Positions 39,761 through 50,866 of a DNA stretch of 64,000 bases are shown here, one piece after another. The notes beneath the pieces are model-generated. The model saw only the letters and a program-made list of their open reading frames with translations. It was not told where the DNA came from and made no database searches. The stretch is from Trichaptum fuscoviolaceum (lineage: Eukaryota > Basidiomycota > Agaricomycetes > Hymenochaetales > Trichaptaceae), in contig CAJSYZ010000007.1 of assembly GCA_910574455.1 (NCBI GenBank), positions 1,240,001-1,304,000 on the forward strand, written 5' to 3'. Made by a program: the position numbers and the translations under genes. Position 1 is the first letter of the stretch; each line of letters opens with the position of its first letter.

Positions 39761-39863
39761 ACTGATAGATGAAGATCAGAGGGGATGGTTTCCCACTAAT
39801 GATGGAAAAAGGTGTTAGGGCGGGAGGGGGTAAGATCAGAGTCAGTCCGTCATGGTGTGTATA

Positions 39864-40410
39864 TAGGATACGGTTTTCAGAGACAGATTCAATGCTTCCG
39901 AGATGAGTGCAAGACGTGAATGTATGCGTGGTTAATTTGACGTTTTGCTACACGAGGTGGAGAAAAAAGGCGCCTGAGCCCTACCAGTGGAGAGTTTTAT
40001 GTATGCACTTATCTACTGATATGCGTATGTCTTACACATGAGTATTGACAGTAATGGACGGTCCAAGCTCGAAGAGTGCTTCAAGCCTGCCTGCGTACGT
40101 CACACACGAGCACGAGCTCGGATCCCGGTGAACGAGAGTAAGAGGCAAGACGAGATCAAAAGAAACCAATCTGTCATAATGATCATTAACAAAATGTGCA
40201 AAAACAGGGGACCGATCAGACAGACAAACAGACAACAGATCAAAGAGCACGATGCAGTTAGCTTAATATACACATTAGATACGGGGCGAAGAGACTCGAA
40301 AGCAGTATACGAGGATGGGAGAGGTCAGTGTTCGTCTAAATAGGATGCGGTTTCCAGAGACAGATCCAATGCTTCCATGATGAGCGTAAAAAATGACTGT
40401 GTGCGTGGTG
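39864..40410 (+). repeat. Diverged direct repeat pair flanking the GT90 3' end
   Basis: Two about 70-bp copies, 39864-39934 and 40341-40410, share TAGGAT(A/G)CGGTTT(T/C)CAG, AGACAGAT(T/C)CAATGCTTCC and TG(T/C)GTGGT with scattered changes. They lie about 480 bp apart in the gap between the UBL-like gene and GT90. The sequence between them holds no gene. Confidence 0.7.
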
Positions 40411-40449
40411 AGAGGGGAGAGATGAGGTAGAGACTGACTAAATCAGATG

Positions 40450-42818
40450 TTATGACTTTTTGTTGGAGGGAAGGTAGAAATTCATGTCGTTACGGTCGAG
40501 ACTCATGACGCGGGCGTATTCTAGCCATAATCTGGAGGAGATATAGATTAGAGAAGAGATGAAAAGAGAAAGATGGAAATCATACCGGAACATATATGCA
40601 GTGACGTCCTCTTCTCTCCAGTACTTATGCACCCACTCACGGCCCGCCTCCGCAATCTTGCGCGCCATGTCCTCATGCGCACCTTCCCCGCTCATATCGC
40701 CCGCAAAGAACACGAGCGAGTCGCTCAGATCACTGTAGTCGAGCTGCACGGGCACGTAGTGCACCCACGGCTGCGCGCGCTGGAGCCACCACTCGGGGTA
40801 CAAGCTCGCCTTAAACACGAGCGAGTGCGAGCTCATGAGCCGGCGGAAGCGCGCGCTCCACCCGTTCCCGTCGACGTCGAGCAGGTACTTGTACTTCCCC
40901 GCCGCGGCCGCGGGGACGTACGCGCCGAACTTGAACGCCGCGCTGATCTCCGCGCACACGTCCGGCTCGCACGACTTGGGCTCCTCGACGAGCGCGACGT
41001 CCATGAGCGCGGAGTTGAGCTTGCGCCGCGCGAGCTCCGCGGGGGCGCCCACGGGCGTGCGGGGCGAGGACGTCGGGCGCAGCACGGACACGCGCGCGAG
41101 CGGGTCGAAGGTCAGCCCGTTGCGCGTGGTCTCGAGCTCGGGCGTGCTCGCGCGCGTGGCGTTGACGAGGCGGAGGCGCTGGCTCTGCCACCAGTTGAGG
41201 CCGGGGCGGTGCCAGAGCCCGGTGAGGGTGCCGCGCCAGAAGAGGCGGTCGTCGTCCTTGTCCGCCCAGACGGGGTCGTCGTCCATGCGCGCCGAGGCCT
41301 GCGCCATGCTCGTCGCGTGGATGTCGCCGTGCAGGGTGGTGACGCAGTTGCTGAACTGCGGGCCCGTGAAGCGCGCGGGGATGGGGTCGACGTCCGCGCT
41401 GAGGAACTGCCCGTGCAGGAGCAGGTGCTGCGGGTGCTGGCACGGGTCCATCGCGAGGCGGTGGTCGTGGATGAACGTCTTCTCCGCCTGCGGCGTCGGC
41501 GCGTCGCCGATCTTGACCGGGTCCGGGTCTGCCGCGAGGGGCGCGTCGGGCGGGCACATTGTGCGCCAGCCGCGCTGCACGGGCGGGAGGTCCTCGGCGC
41601 GGACGTACGTGCCGTCCTTGGCGGCGGCGCGGGCGGCGTTGCGCCAGGTCCAGTCGGCCATGATGTTCGGGTTGTCGTGCGGGGAGAAGACGGCGCGGAA
41701 GGGCGGGATGTACTGGTGCACCTCGGCGAGCGCGTCGAGTTGCGGCTTCGCGCCGTACGCCATGAAGTCCTGCATGCGCTCGGGCTGCGTGAGCGAGACG
41801 TTCATGACGGTGATCACGTCCTCCGCCTGCGTCTTGCCGATGGTGAACGAGTCCTGGTGCCCCTCCCACTCGCGCTGCATTTCTTGAAGTTGGTGCGGCT
41901 CGATCCCCCAGTACGGCTCTAGGTCGTCGAAGATCTGGTCGTACTCGTCGGGCAGCTGGACGTCGTAGCGCTGTACATAGTCCCACCTGCCGAAACGTCA
42001 GCATTGATAGAGCCGAATATGAAAGCGCACGTTTAATGAAAACTTGAAGTGCAATGATATGATGTGCTCAAAAGTAGGTGATAAGATTGATGCCGACTGC
42101 ACCCAATCTTCTCTCGAATGGCATAACATGAGAACCTTTGGGTACGTGCGCGGCCCTGGTCACCAACCATCTCGCGCCCGACGCCAGCAGGTCTCCGATC
42201 GTTGCAAAGCAGAAAAACGCGCGCTCACCAGTGATTGAAGCCCAGGGGCGGCGGGCGCCTGTACCGCCTTTCGTACTCCTCGACCGCCTCTTCCAGCGTG
42301 CGACTCGCGCGCCGGTGCTTCTCCGCCCACGCCGCCTCTGCGCGCGCGACGAGCTCGTAGATCGGGTGCGCGCCGTCCGGGTTCGTGACCAGCAGCCCGT
42401 CCGGCCGGAAGGCGTGCGCGGGGAGGGCGTCTCCGCCGCCGACGTACGCGTCGTTGTAGTCCTCGTCTTTGTCTGTCTGCAGCGTCGGCGGTATCTCCGG
42501 CAGCTCGTCGACTGCACCGCCGCCGCCTTCTGCATCGGGCACGAAGTCGTCCAGCGCGCCGCCGGCGGTCAGGCGACCGGACGTCGGCCGGGTCGGGGGC
42601 TTCCGCGTGCTCTGCGGCCACGGGAAGTTGATGACCTCGAGGAAGGGTTTTCCTCCACTGGACTCTGCGTCTGAGCGCTGTGAAGAGGGGTCGTGGAGGA
42701 CGGTGAAGCCGATGAGGACGAGGAGGGCGACGCAGAAGAGCGAGGTGCGGGTGCGCCGGCGGACGAAGGGCGGGAGGAGGGCGGCGTAGGAGACGGGCAT
42801 CATCGTCGAGCGACGCAT
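40450..42818 (-). CDS. GT90/CAP10-type glycosyltransferase, Golgi type II membrane protein
   Basis: Three exons: 42229-42818, 40586-41986 and 40450-40531. Product 690 residues. A short basic N-tail precedes one membrane anchor (TSLFCVALLVLIGFTVL, about 25-42), the layout of a type II Golgi enzyme. A disordered stem follows, then FNHWWDYVQRYDVQLPDEYD. The catalytic GT90 (CAP10) domain shows FSNCVTTLHGDIH, DRLFWRGTLTG, the KFGAYVPAAAAGKYKYLLDVDGNGWS block, SHSLVFKASLYPEWW and PWVHYVPVQLDYSDL. CAP10-like fungal enzymes add xylose to capsule or wall glycans and glycolipids. The exact acceptor is unknown. The gene is strikingly G+C-rich compared with its neighbours, which is why large shadow frames exist on all strands. 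Confidence 0.93.
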
Positions 42819-45140
42819 GGTGCTGGTGGTCTGCTCGTCGTTGTCGTCGTCGCGGGTGTCGCTCTGATGAAGAGGGGAGAAGGGAGACGAGCAGGTAAAG
42901 CGGGTGTGGTACTGCTATATGTACTAGTGTATGTATGACGACTTGGAAGCGCCGTGGCCTGTTCGCCTGTCTCCTGTTCGGGTTTGATGGGCAGCACAGC
43001 GGCCTTGACACGCCTGAGACGAAGCAGGTACACTCTTATGTAGCGCGCGAGCTAAGGAGAGTAGCGAAAAGGCGGTAACCTCCAGCACACTTGCCCCGAA
43101 CGCCGTCGACGGTGCGCAACGCTTTCTTCTCGCCGCAGATCTCTCATTTTCAGTTAACTGGAGTATAGGAGTTCAAGCTAACTTTCTTATCTCCGCGCCA
43201 ATTTCCTTAGCTCGGCTGAATATCATCCTGCGCTGGATTCAAACTCCGAAGGCAATCTCGTTGCCTCCAGGCTGCACCCGAGCCCAATGGATCATTGGGA
43301 AGATTTTTATGGGGGGGGGGCTCGAGCGCTCGCATTCCTCGGCTAAAATACTGGATATCCCTCAGCGGCTTCGCGAAGCACTGGACACGGCGTGTATCAT
43401 CATGCATCATGGGTTGAGACAAGGAACAGGAACCCGAATGGAGGCTGGCAGGCCCGAACGTGCCCGGAGTGCGGCCCCGTAAAGCATACAAGGATATAAA
43501 TACCGGGATACATGCGCTTGGCAGCGTATTAGCTTTCGGGAATGAATATTACGGAGACAGTTTAATTGTTGGTAGCCACCCGGATGGCGTGATAACTCTG
43601 GACATTGATGTGGCGGTCGTGAGCAAAGTCGTTTATGCGCACACTCTCTTCGATAACAGCAATGACGAAACACGTTTATATATACATACCTTTCTCTCTG
43701 GACTGGAACCTCGCACTGGCAGCGATCGCAGAAGGAGCTTGTATTTGCACTGAAGACGAAGAACATACTATGACACCTTGCTACGAGCGCGCACGAGATC
43801 GTAGCGATCGTCTTCAGGTCTTCCGCCGAATAGCACCTGTGGCAGCGCATAACCGGTATTTTCAGCCATGGAGCGCATGCGTGCATCGACGACGCTCAAC
43901 GTCCGCATCGAAGACAGAACAGAGCGCAACGAGCTCCTTATCTAGAGTTTCATTTCGGAGTCCCGAGCAACTGAGCGTCCACGTATCATGATGATGGTGC
44001 CTCCGTAATGCATCTGAACGCTAAGTTTGTGCGGCGAGCTTGTACAGGAGAGCTCGAGTTTATTTCTTAGCATAAATAGCCTCGAAACGTCCTTCGACAC
44101 GCCCTTTTGGAGTATCCTTTCTTTGCGTTTAGCCACAATCCAAACATACCAGTCAGTTGCAGGTGTATTAGCACGTCGGTCGGAGGTTGATCGGTTGAAG
44201 CCCAAGCAGGCTAATGACAGTGGTAATTTCATGAAGCTTTGATGAGCCCCATCGATATCAGACATCTTAAAAGAAACAGTCACTTAGCGGGGCAAATTAA
44301 TACTTTATGAAAGCTTACAGTGTTCTGATGGGCGGACATGTTGCAATGCTTTCTTTAATATCATTGTCCGTGGTGAGAGGAAGAAAAAATGGCAGCTCTC
44401 AAGTTCGGAGCCGACGGCAGTCTGCCATTGCCTCAGGCTGCTGCCACTGGTGAGTGAGCGGAGCTTGAATTTGCCATGATCTTCATTGAACCAAACCTTA
44501 TTCTTACTTCTCCTCCTCACACTCACGGTCTTTTCGACCATTCCTGACCACCCGATAGCGAATACCTAGAGAAATTTCCAGAGTCTCTGGAGAACATGAA
44601 CACTACTAGAAAGCGCACGACAACTCAAAAATCTGCAGATCCGAAGCTAAGTCTTCGAGGCCCGGCCTTTGTTTCCCCAACGGACGACTAAAGGGAAGGC
44701 CATAGCCTCGGGGCTCGCAATGACGACGACTTAGCCTTTGTATGAAGAAGATCACCAGGGTGCACAGCATCTCCAAAGCCAATCTCTCTGCTCGGGATGC
44801 CACTCTTGCATTCCTCGACACGTGGCTCCTGATTGTCATTTTCCTCTGCGTCTCAAACGCGCTCTTATACGCCGCTGTGCATTGTTCCCCTTTGTTCGCC
44901 GTCTTCCAAATGCGAAAGGCAATAGCTCTCGTGCTGTGGTCAGTCAACCTGGTGTCTTTGACTTTTGGTCTATGTTTTATTCCATGATGGCTCACTCTTC
45001 ACCCGGGAGCCTACGGATAGTCAAAGGCGCACGCGATTGAGAGGAATTGTACTATGGGATGACTGCAGCGTGGTGGTGCTCTAAGTGATATGGCAGTTGA
45101 CGCGCACAAAGGAGTGCTATTTGGCTCTGCATGCTAAGAT
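42819..45140. other. Intergenic, about 2.3 kb, no gene seen
   Basis: The left end is the G+C-rich promoter of GT90 (a weak TATATG at 42914-42923 about 100 bp from its ATG). A pure run of ten G residues lies at 43311-43320. Frames at 43460-43991 and 44738-45040 show no motif. No inverted repeats or RNA genes were found. Confidence 0.45.
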
Positions 45141-45416
45141 GATATAAAGCACGGGCCCATCCCCGACGCTTGGTTCCTCCCTACATCGCTATTTCTTTCT
45201 CCTCTTTCTCGTTTCTTTTCTCCTCTCTTCTTTTCGCTTTTCTTTTCTCTCGTTCGCTCTCGGGTCTCGTCTTCTGTCTGTCCTTGCTTTGCTTTGCTGT
45301 GCAACTGCTCTGCTCACGACCCCCCGGATCGGGAACGCGAGACGAAAAAAAAAAGAACACATAACAAAACAACCCGCTTCGAAAGCCCGGGAAAGTCTTC
45401 TTATCATCTTTGCAAG
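45141..45416 (+). promoter_or_regulatory. Promoter: TATA box followed by CT-rich tract
   Basis: GATATAAAG at 45141-45149 is followed by a nearly pure pyrimidine stretch at 45186-45260 (TTCTCCTCTTTCTC-type). This is a common core-promoter and transcription-start layout in fungi. An A-run lies at about 45343-45355, shortly before the ATG at 45417. Confidence 0.6.
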
Positions 45417-46813
45417 ATGTTTCAAGAACCTCACGCCGCTGCTATGTGGGACGCCCCGCTGGACGGAGCGAGCCTCGATCTCGGTCTTGGGCTCGATATC
45501 AACAACGACTTTGGCCTGCCTGGGATGGAGATGGGGATGGGGATGGTGATGGTGAACGAGAACGGGATCGACTGCGCGTGGCCGGCGCTGGAGCAGGCGA
45601 ACTGGGGGATGTTCGACCTTGACTTGGACACCGTACTGGCGCAGACGCAGGCGCAGGGCTTCTCCCCATCTGGGTCTGGAGCTGGAGCTGGCGCCCTCTT
45701 CGACGAGCTCGCGAACATGCCCATGCCGCCCTCGTCCACCCCCGTTGCGCCGTTCGGCCTCAAGAGCGAGGCGGTGGACACGTTCTTCGGCGACATGGGG
45801 GACGCGCTCCTCCGCGATCCGCACCAGCTCCAGCCCCAGGACGAAGAAAGAAAGCCCGAGCCTGCGCTCACCCCGAACAGCCTGGGGCTCTACGGCGCGC
45901 CGTCCTTCACGCCCCAGCGTCCGGGGCACAGCAGCGCCAGCTTGGACACGGGCGCGGTCGCGCCGGAGGCGATCTTCTCCGCGGAGGACTACCAGCAGTA
46001 CATGTCGCTCGCCCGCGCCCGCGCCTGCAGCACCCCGCCGCCGACGCAGCCGTACGGACTCGCCCCCTCGCCGTACGCGTCCATGCCCGCGCTCTCCCCG
46101 GACAGCGGCCTCTCCTCCGACTCCGACTCCGAGGCCGTTACCCCGTGCCCCGTGCGCGTCGCCTCGTCCTCGTCTTCGATGTTGGCCTCATCGCCGCCAC
46201 TGGCAGCCCCTGCGTTCTTCTCCCCCGGACCCAAGCCCGCCATCGCGCTCCCGCGCTCCGCGCCGTGCACGCCCGCCCGCAAACCGCGCAGCCGCAACAC
46301 TCAGACCCCGCGCAAGAAGTGCGCGTCGGCGCGCAAGGCGCGCAAGTCCGCCGGGTCGGCGTTCAACTTCCTCAGGAACAACGCCGCCGCTGGGCCGTCG
46401 AAAACGAGGGCAGAGGACGAGGATGAGGAAGATGATAACGACGAGGAGTACACGCCGGGGCTCAAGTGCTATGTGTGCGGGTACAAGCAGGCGCGCATCG
46501 CGGGCGACCGCCGCTCGTTCCGGCGGCACATGGAGACGCACGACGAGTTCAAGAAGTACGTGTGGCGCTGCATCGGGCTCTTGCGTACGTTCTCTTTCCT
46601 ACTTTTCCCCCCTCCTTTTTTCTTTTCTCTTTTACAACATCTATGGCAGCTGACGCAGACCCTTGTTCAACAGAGCCCGATGGCACATACGCAGGCGGGT
46701 GCGGCAGGGAGTTCTCCAGGAAGGACGCACTGCAGAGGCATTTGCGCTCCGGCAGCACGGATCGGTACTGCATGAGCGTCACCGACAGGCCCTTCCCCGC
46801 GAACATGGACTAA
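45417..46813 (+). CDS. C2H2 zinc-finger protein, putative transcription factor
   Basis: Two exons, 45417-46584 and 46674-46813, 435 residues. The N-terminal 290 residues are acidic and Ser/Pro/Met-rich with many SP/TP sites (possible activation domain). A basic patch (KPRSRNTQTPRKKCASARK) resembles a nuclear localisation signal. The C-terminal part carries the first Cys/His set, LKCYVCGYKQ...FRRHMETH (C-x2-C...H-x3-H). Across the intron, WRC...GGCGREFSRKDALQRHL gives a second finger with a stretched Cys spacing and the typical FSRKDALQRHL helix. This layout matches a basidiomycete family of regulators with two C-terminal fingers. DNA target unknown. Like the GT90 gene, it is very G+C-rich. 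Confidence 0.85.
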
Positions 46814-47224
46814 ATCCGAAACCGGGCCTTTTCTGGTCTCTCCTTTTCGCTTCTACGTACGAACTTTAACGAAGTTCACGACTATTGGTGTCTGCATGGA
46901 TAATCAACTAATTACTCATTCTTATGAACGGAATGGACTTAATTATTTACTCTCTGTCTCTGTCTCTGTCTCCCATCTGTTTTTTTTAGCTCTGGCTAAT
47001 GTAATCCACGCTCATTGTATCGTTACTTGTCGTTCTTTTGTACCCTTACAACTTGATTTTGATTCTGCCTTCTCTCGCTGGGACAATATTATTACTACTA
47101 CAATACATCTGTTGTTGTTCTACTAATACTGACGAATTGTTTCACTGGATTTCTAAGACGTAGACCAACAAATAGCCTTCAAGTTAATTAAATAGTCGAG
47201 ATCCCGGCCACCACAACTATGTAG
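46814..47224. other. Convergent 3' intergenic region
   Basis: About 410 bp, AT-rich, with a TCTGTCTCTGTCTCTGTC simple repeat at about 46950-46970. No gene. Confidence 0.5.
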
Positions 47225-48116
47225 CTAACCCTCGACATTGAACGTGGACTTCGCATAGTCTTTCGTGGCAGTGAAGTCTTTCGCGATCGTCGACCCGGCG
47301 CGTCGGAGGGCCGTGATTGTCCCGCAAGGACCGCCGTCCTCGATAGGCTCGTCGGGATCGGACGCGGATTTGTTGTCGGTGTGGAGCAGGTGATGGAAGA
47401 AGTGGGAGATGCCTGCGTGATGCGGGAGGAGGCCTTCTCCATCGGGCGTCGAAGGCTCGGAGTCGGACGAGTCGGAGGGGACGTCGCGGTCGCCGGCGAA
47501 GAGCACGCGATCGAGTATGTCGTTCTCCTTCACGGCCGCGTACACGATGTCGTCGTAGCTGCCGGGCTGCAGCCACACCATCGGGATCTTGAGCTCGTCT
47601 GCTTCTGTGAGCAGCCGGAGCGTGTGCTGAACAAACCGTATCGCCGATGTCAGCATAGAAAGAAAGTGAGAGGGAGAGTGAACGGCAGTAAAGTTGATGA
47701 TACTATGTAGTCGAGCAGGATGGTCAAATGACACATACCGCCGGTTGGGTTACGATCACTAGGGGGGTCTCTTCCGGTGCAGGGAGGTCATACACGCTCT
47801 TCAGGCAGGGCGTGCCGTCGACTGTCTCGTGGAGCTGGGCAGAAAGAAGCGTCAGATAACAATGTCTGTGCGAGTGGAGCTACGCAGAAGTAAAAGTCAT
47901 CCGTTCTCACCGGATTCACTGGAATGACATCTTTTGCTCGCTCCTTGAACAGGTGGACGATCTGTAGGTGCTGGTGAGACGGAATTTAACAGTTTTTCTG
48001 GGCACGGCACTGACGAGTCCACCCCACTTCTTGTCGTCGTCGGAGGCACCTACGACGGCGAAGTGGGGGTACTGGAAGAATGCGTGTTGTTTCTCGTGCT
48101 CGTGTTCAGAGTCCAT
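47225..48116 (-). CDS. CoA-binding (YccU-like Rossmann) domain protein
   Basis: Four exons: 48015-48116, 47911-47961, 47739-47834 and 47225-47626. All junctions are phase 0, giving 216 residues. The Rossmann-type CoA-binding domain reads FAVVGASDDDKKWGG (glycine-rich nucleotide loop), then DVIPVNPLHETVDGTPCLKSV (the VNPxxxxVxG motif) and TPLVIVTQPA, ADELKIPMVWLQPGSYDD. These match the YccU/succinyl-CoA-ligase-like family. Fungal single-domain members have no proven reaction. The C-terminal 80 residues form a Ser/Asp/His-rich extension not usual for the bacterial family. No transit peptide is evident. Confidence 0.88.
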
Positions 48117-49021
48117 GATGGAAAGCCAGCTACGGTCTCCCAGAGTGGGGGTTACGCAGGTCAATGGGACGAAGAGAAGAGAAGAGAAGAAGTGACGGGT
48201 TGCTCTGTCTAGCGGTCGTATATAACTGTGTACTGAGTGAGGAGGAAGACAAGACTGAAGTAGATAGACACGTGACCGCTCCACACTGGCAGAACGGCAG
48301 AACTCAGCGCGCGATCACTGGCAGCGCCAACATACATCAAAGAACGAGGTCGCGCCGCAGCTGCAGGACTTCTGAGGTCGTGGGATGTACGAGCATAGCA
48401 ATTGCGCAGCTGCATGACAGATGACGCGCATACGACAGTGGGGAGGGGTTTGAGTCAAGTCGCCGAGCATCAATTCCGAGCATTCGTAGTGTAGGGACAT
48501 CATAAGCTCTTTAGTGGAAGACTCTTTCCAGGCATACGCGAGAACAAGAAAGTGATCCGAGTCTGTGATTCCTATGAGAAGGTGGAGCTCGTTCAGAGTT
48601 CAGAGTCCGGAGTGTGTGCCTGGTACGGTCGTCTGCCCATATGTCAAGCAAGAGTGTACATTTGAATGTAGAGCAAAGGATGCGACTGAAGGAGTGCATC
48701 TGATATCGCCGGAGGATGCTTGACATCAATCAACCACGCCAGGTCAACAGATGTGTATTATCTAAAGACATCAGTGGATATGTAAGCATATACAACCTAA
48801 CAGTACAGCATCTTATGCGCCAGATAATTGATACCAGCAGGAGGGAGAGAAAGAGGTGTTGGCATGGACGGCAAAGAGAGAGGCAAGAAAGTTTTAGAGT
48901 TTAGAATCGTGTAAACTCCGACGTCCATTTTTGGAATCAGCCCGAGACGCGCTAAATATAAGACGCGTATTTTCTTACGCTTGTACTCCAACAACCAAAC
49001 GGAAAAGAAGAAAAACCTATC
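48117..49021. promoter_or_regulatory. Divergent upstream region with two TATA-like boxes
   Basis: A 905-bp gap between head-to-head genes. The minus strand has AGTTATATACG at 48217-48227, about 100 bp from the CoA-binding gene ATG. The plus strand has CTAAATATAAG at 48952-48962, about 60 bp from the ATG at 49022. Between them no gene is seen. Confidence 0.5.
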
Positions 49022-50220
49022 ATGGCTCCGGATAAAAAGGTATTGCATTATTACAAGGTACTCTACCTCATTCTGACCATTCTTTATCCAGTTTACCTTA
49101 CCGCCTGACTACACCTTCTGGGAAGTGGGCGGTATATTGATGCACAAAACCGTACTCGAGAAAGTACGGATATACATGAAAGAATCAAATGAGCGTGACC
49201 CCGATCTACACGACATGTACATCTATAACGGTACCATAGCTACTGATCTACTCTGAGGATGTGGCTCAAGTGTTGCACCTGCCTTTCAGATTTCTACGGC
49301 TATGCGGTGCTCGACCTTGTCGACAGAGCGCTCAGCTCTATACATACTTTTGTCACGAAGAAGAAATGGATGATGGCCTGGTACAACATCACCGCGCTCA
49401 GTATCTTTCTAGACTTTGGCGGCGATGTCATCATCAGTACGTGATCTCTTTCCTCGCGAATTGATTGAAGGCGAATAAATACATACATGTATCTTAACTC
49501 TTTGTTTTTCTAGCTGTCGATGACGGTGATCGGGTCGCGGTTACCGACAAGGCGTTCGGCGCGCTGGTGGTCGCGACGCTCCGTGCGCTCGAGGCGGCGG
49601 GCCAACTCAACGAAGAGACGATTCCGGACTTGGAGGCCAGCCTCCGGCGGCTTGCCGTATGGAGCAAAGACGTCTGCGTGGATCTGGACAACGTTTACGC
49701 CCCAGTCATATTGGGTTACGGCAAGAAGCTATTTGGGTCGCGCACGCAGGAGGAGCGAGAGCAAAGGCGAGAGGGGGTGAAGGCGGCGTATGTGGAGTTC
49801 GTGAAGGGGCTGAGCAAGGAAGAGCGCGAGAAGTGGGGGTATCGGCTCCCGTCCGAGCAGGGGGGCACTGAGGGTCAGGATGGTGACAAAGACGATGATG
49901 AAGATGAAGAGGATGAAGAGGAAGGCGACAAGAAGGAGAAAGGTCCGTGGTACGGAGATGCAAAAGCTGAGGACGCATCCAAGAAAGATCCCAGCTACAA
50001 GGTCACGCCCGTCTGGAGGGAATACAAGAAGTAAGCTTAGCCATATTATCTATCTTGAAACTCACATTGAACCCAAACTCCTCGTTGCAGCTGGATCGCT
50101 GATGAGCCTCAGATCCCCCTTCGCGGACCCCCAGCTTGGAACATTTCCAAGTGGTCTGCCCAAGAAAAGAAGGAATTCTCGTTTGGTAATGAAGTCGACA
50201 ACGACGATGACGACATGTAA
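49022..50220 (+). CDS. Uncharacterised conserved basidiomycete-type protein
   Basis: Five exons: 49022-49039 (only 18 nt coding), 49092-49230, 49290-49436, 49514-50030 and 50091-50220, phases consistent, 316 residues. The first 170 residues look globular and helical: TFWEVGGILMHKTVLEKVRI, DFYGYAVLDLVDRALSSIH, then ALSIFLDFGGDVIITVDDG and AFGALVVATLRALEAAG. A highly acidic stretch (DDDEDEEDEEEGDKKEKG) and a C-terminus rich in W and D follow (WNISKWSAQEKKEF). I recognise no Pfam-level domain, no signal peptide and no membrane segment. It is probably cytosolic or nuclear. Clean gene structure and codon use argue that it is a real gene. Confidence 0.75.
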
Positions 50221-50866
50221 ATGGAGTCTGAGTGTCGTTTCCTTCATTCAGATATAGAATACTCGACCATAAGCATACACGCACCCACATCTCAATTTAT
50301 ATCTTCGCTGTCTTGTGCTTTGCTTTCGATCTGCCTGTTTGTTATCTTGTTTTCAGACACCGTTGTCTTTGCAAATTCTCGTATATAGTTCAATTGTGTT
50401 CATTGCATCTACAGTACTTGTATACATATTGTTTAGTTACGGCGAATTAGTCTTGTCAATGTAGAAAGTCCAATCAAGGTTGGTGCTTGTTGATAATCTA
50501 CTCTTTGTTATTGGAGTGTGATCAAACGGTGCTGTGCCGCTGACCACCACACGCATATAGGCAAGTTTTATTTTCAAGTTGAGTGCTATCCATAAGGTAA
50601 TGACAGTACACTCTCTTAAGATGGTTAGGTAGAACAATGCTTCTCATGAAAAGCGCAGTCCATAGCAGAGGTACTTTCTTCATCATGTTGCAAGAGGTGC
50701 GAACAAACTCGTATCTTTGCGTTAGAAGTGGGTGAGCGACAAAATATGGGCTGCCACCACCACTCTTGCATCAAAGCCCTTCAAATGATAAAAAAGAGCT
50801 CAGAGAGGAAGCAGACCCGGTTGTTTTCATCCGTTGTCCACTCACAATTCTCTCATTCCGCATACG
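50221..50866. other. Intergenic, no gene seen
   Basis: About 650 bp, AT-rich, between two plus-strand genes. Only short frames. Confidence 0.5.

Noticed and set aside
40573..42004. Frames of 350-449 codons overlapping the GT90 gene on both strands
   Set aside because: They are Arg/Ala/His-rich shadows caused by the extreme G+C content. Only the GT90 frame has family motifs and proper splice sites.
43311..43320. G10 run as a possible G-quadruplex or telomere-like signal
   Set aside because: One isolated homopolymer without flanking G-tracts or repeats. It could also be a sequencing artefact.
44738..45040. Hydrophobic frame (FLDTWLLIVIFLCVSNALLY...) as a membrane protein
   Set aside because: Single short frame with two overlapping alternatives and no promoter or homologous motif. 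Chance hydrophobicity is likely.
45619..46653. A 344-codon Arg/Ser/Pro-rich frame overlapping the C2H2 gene
   Set aside because: An alternative register of a G+C-rich exon. The C2H2 frame carries the fingers and the proper start.
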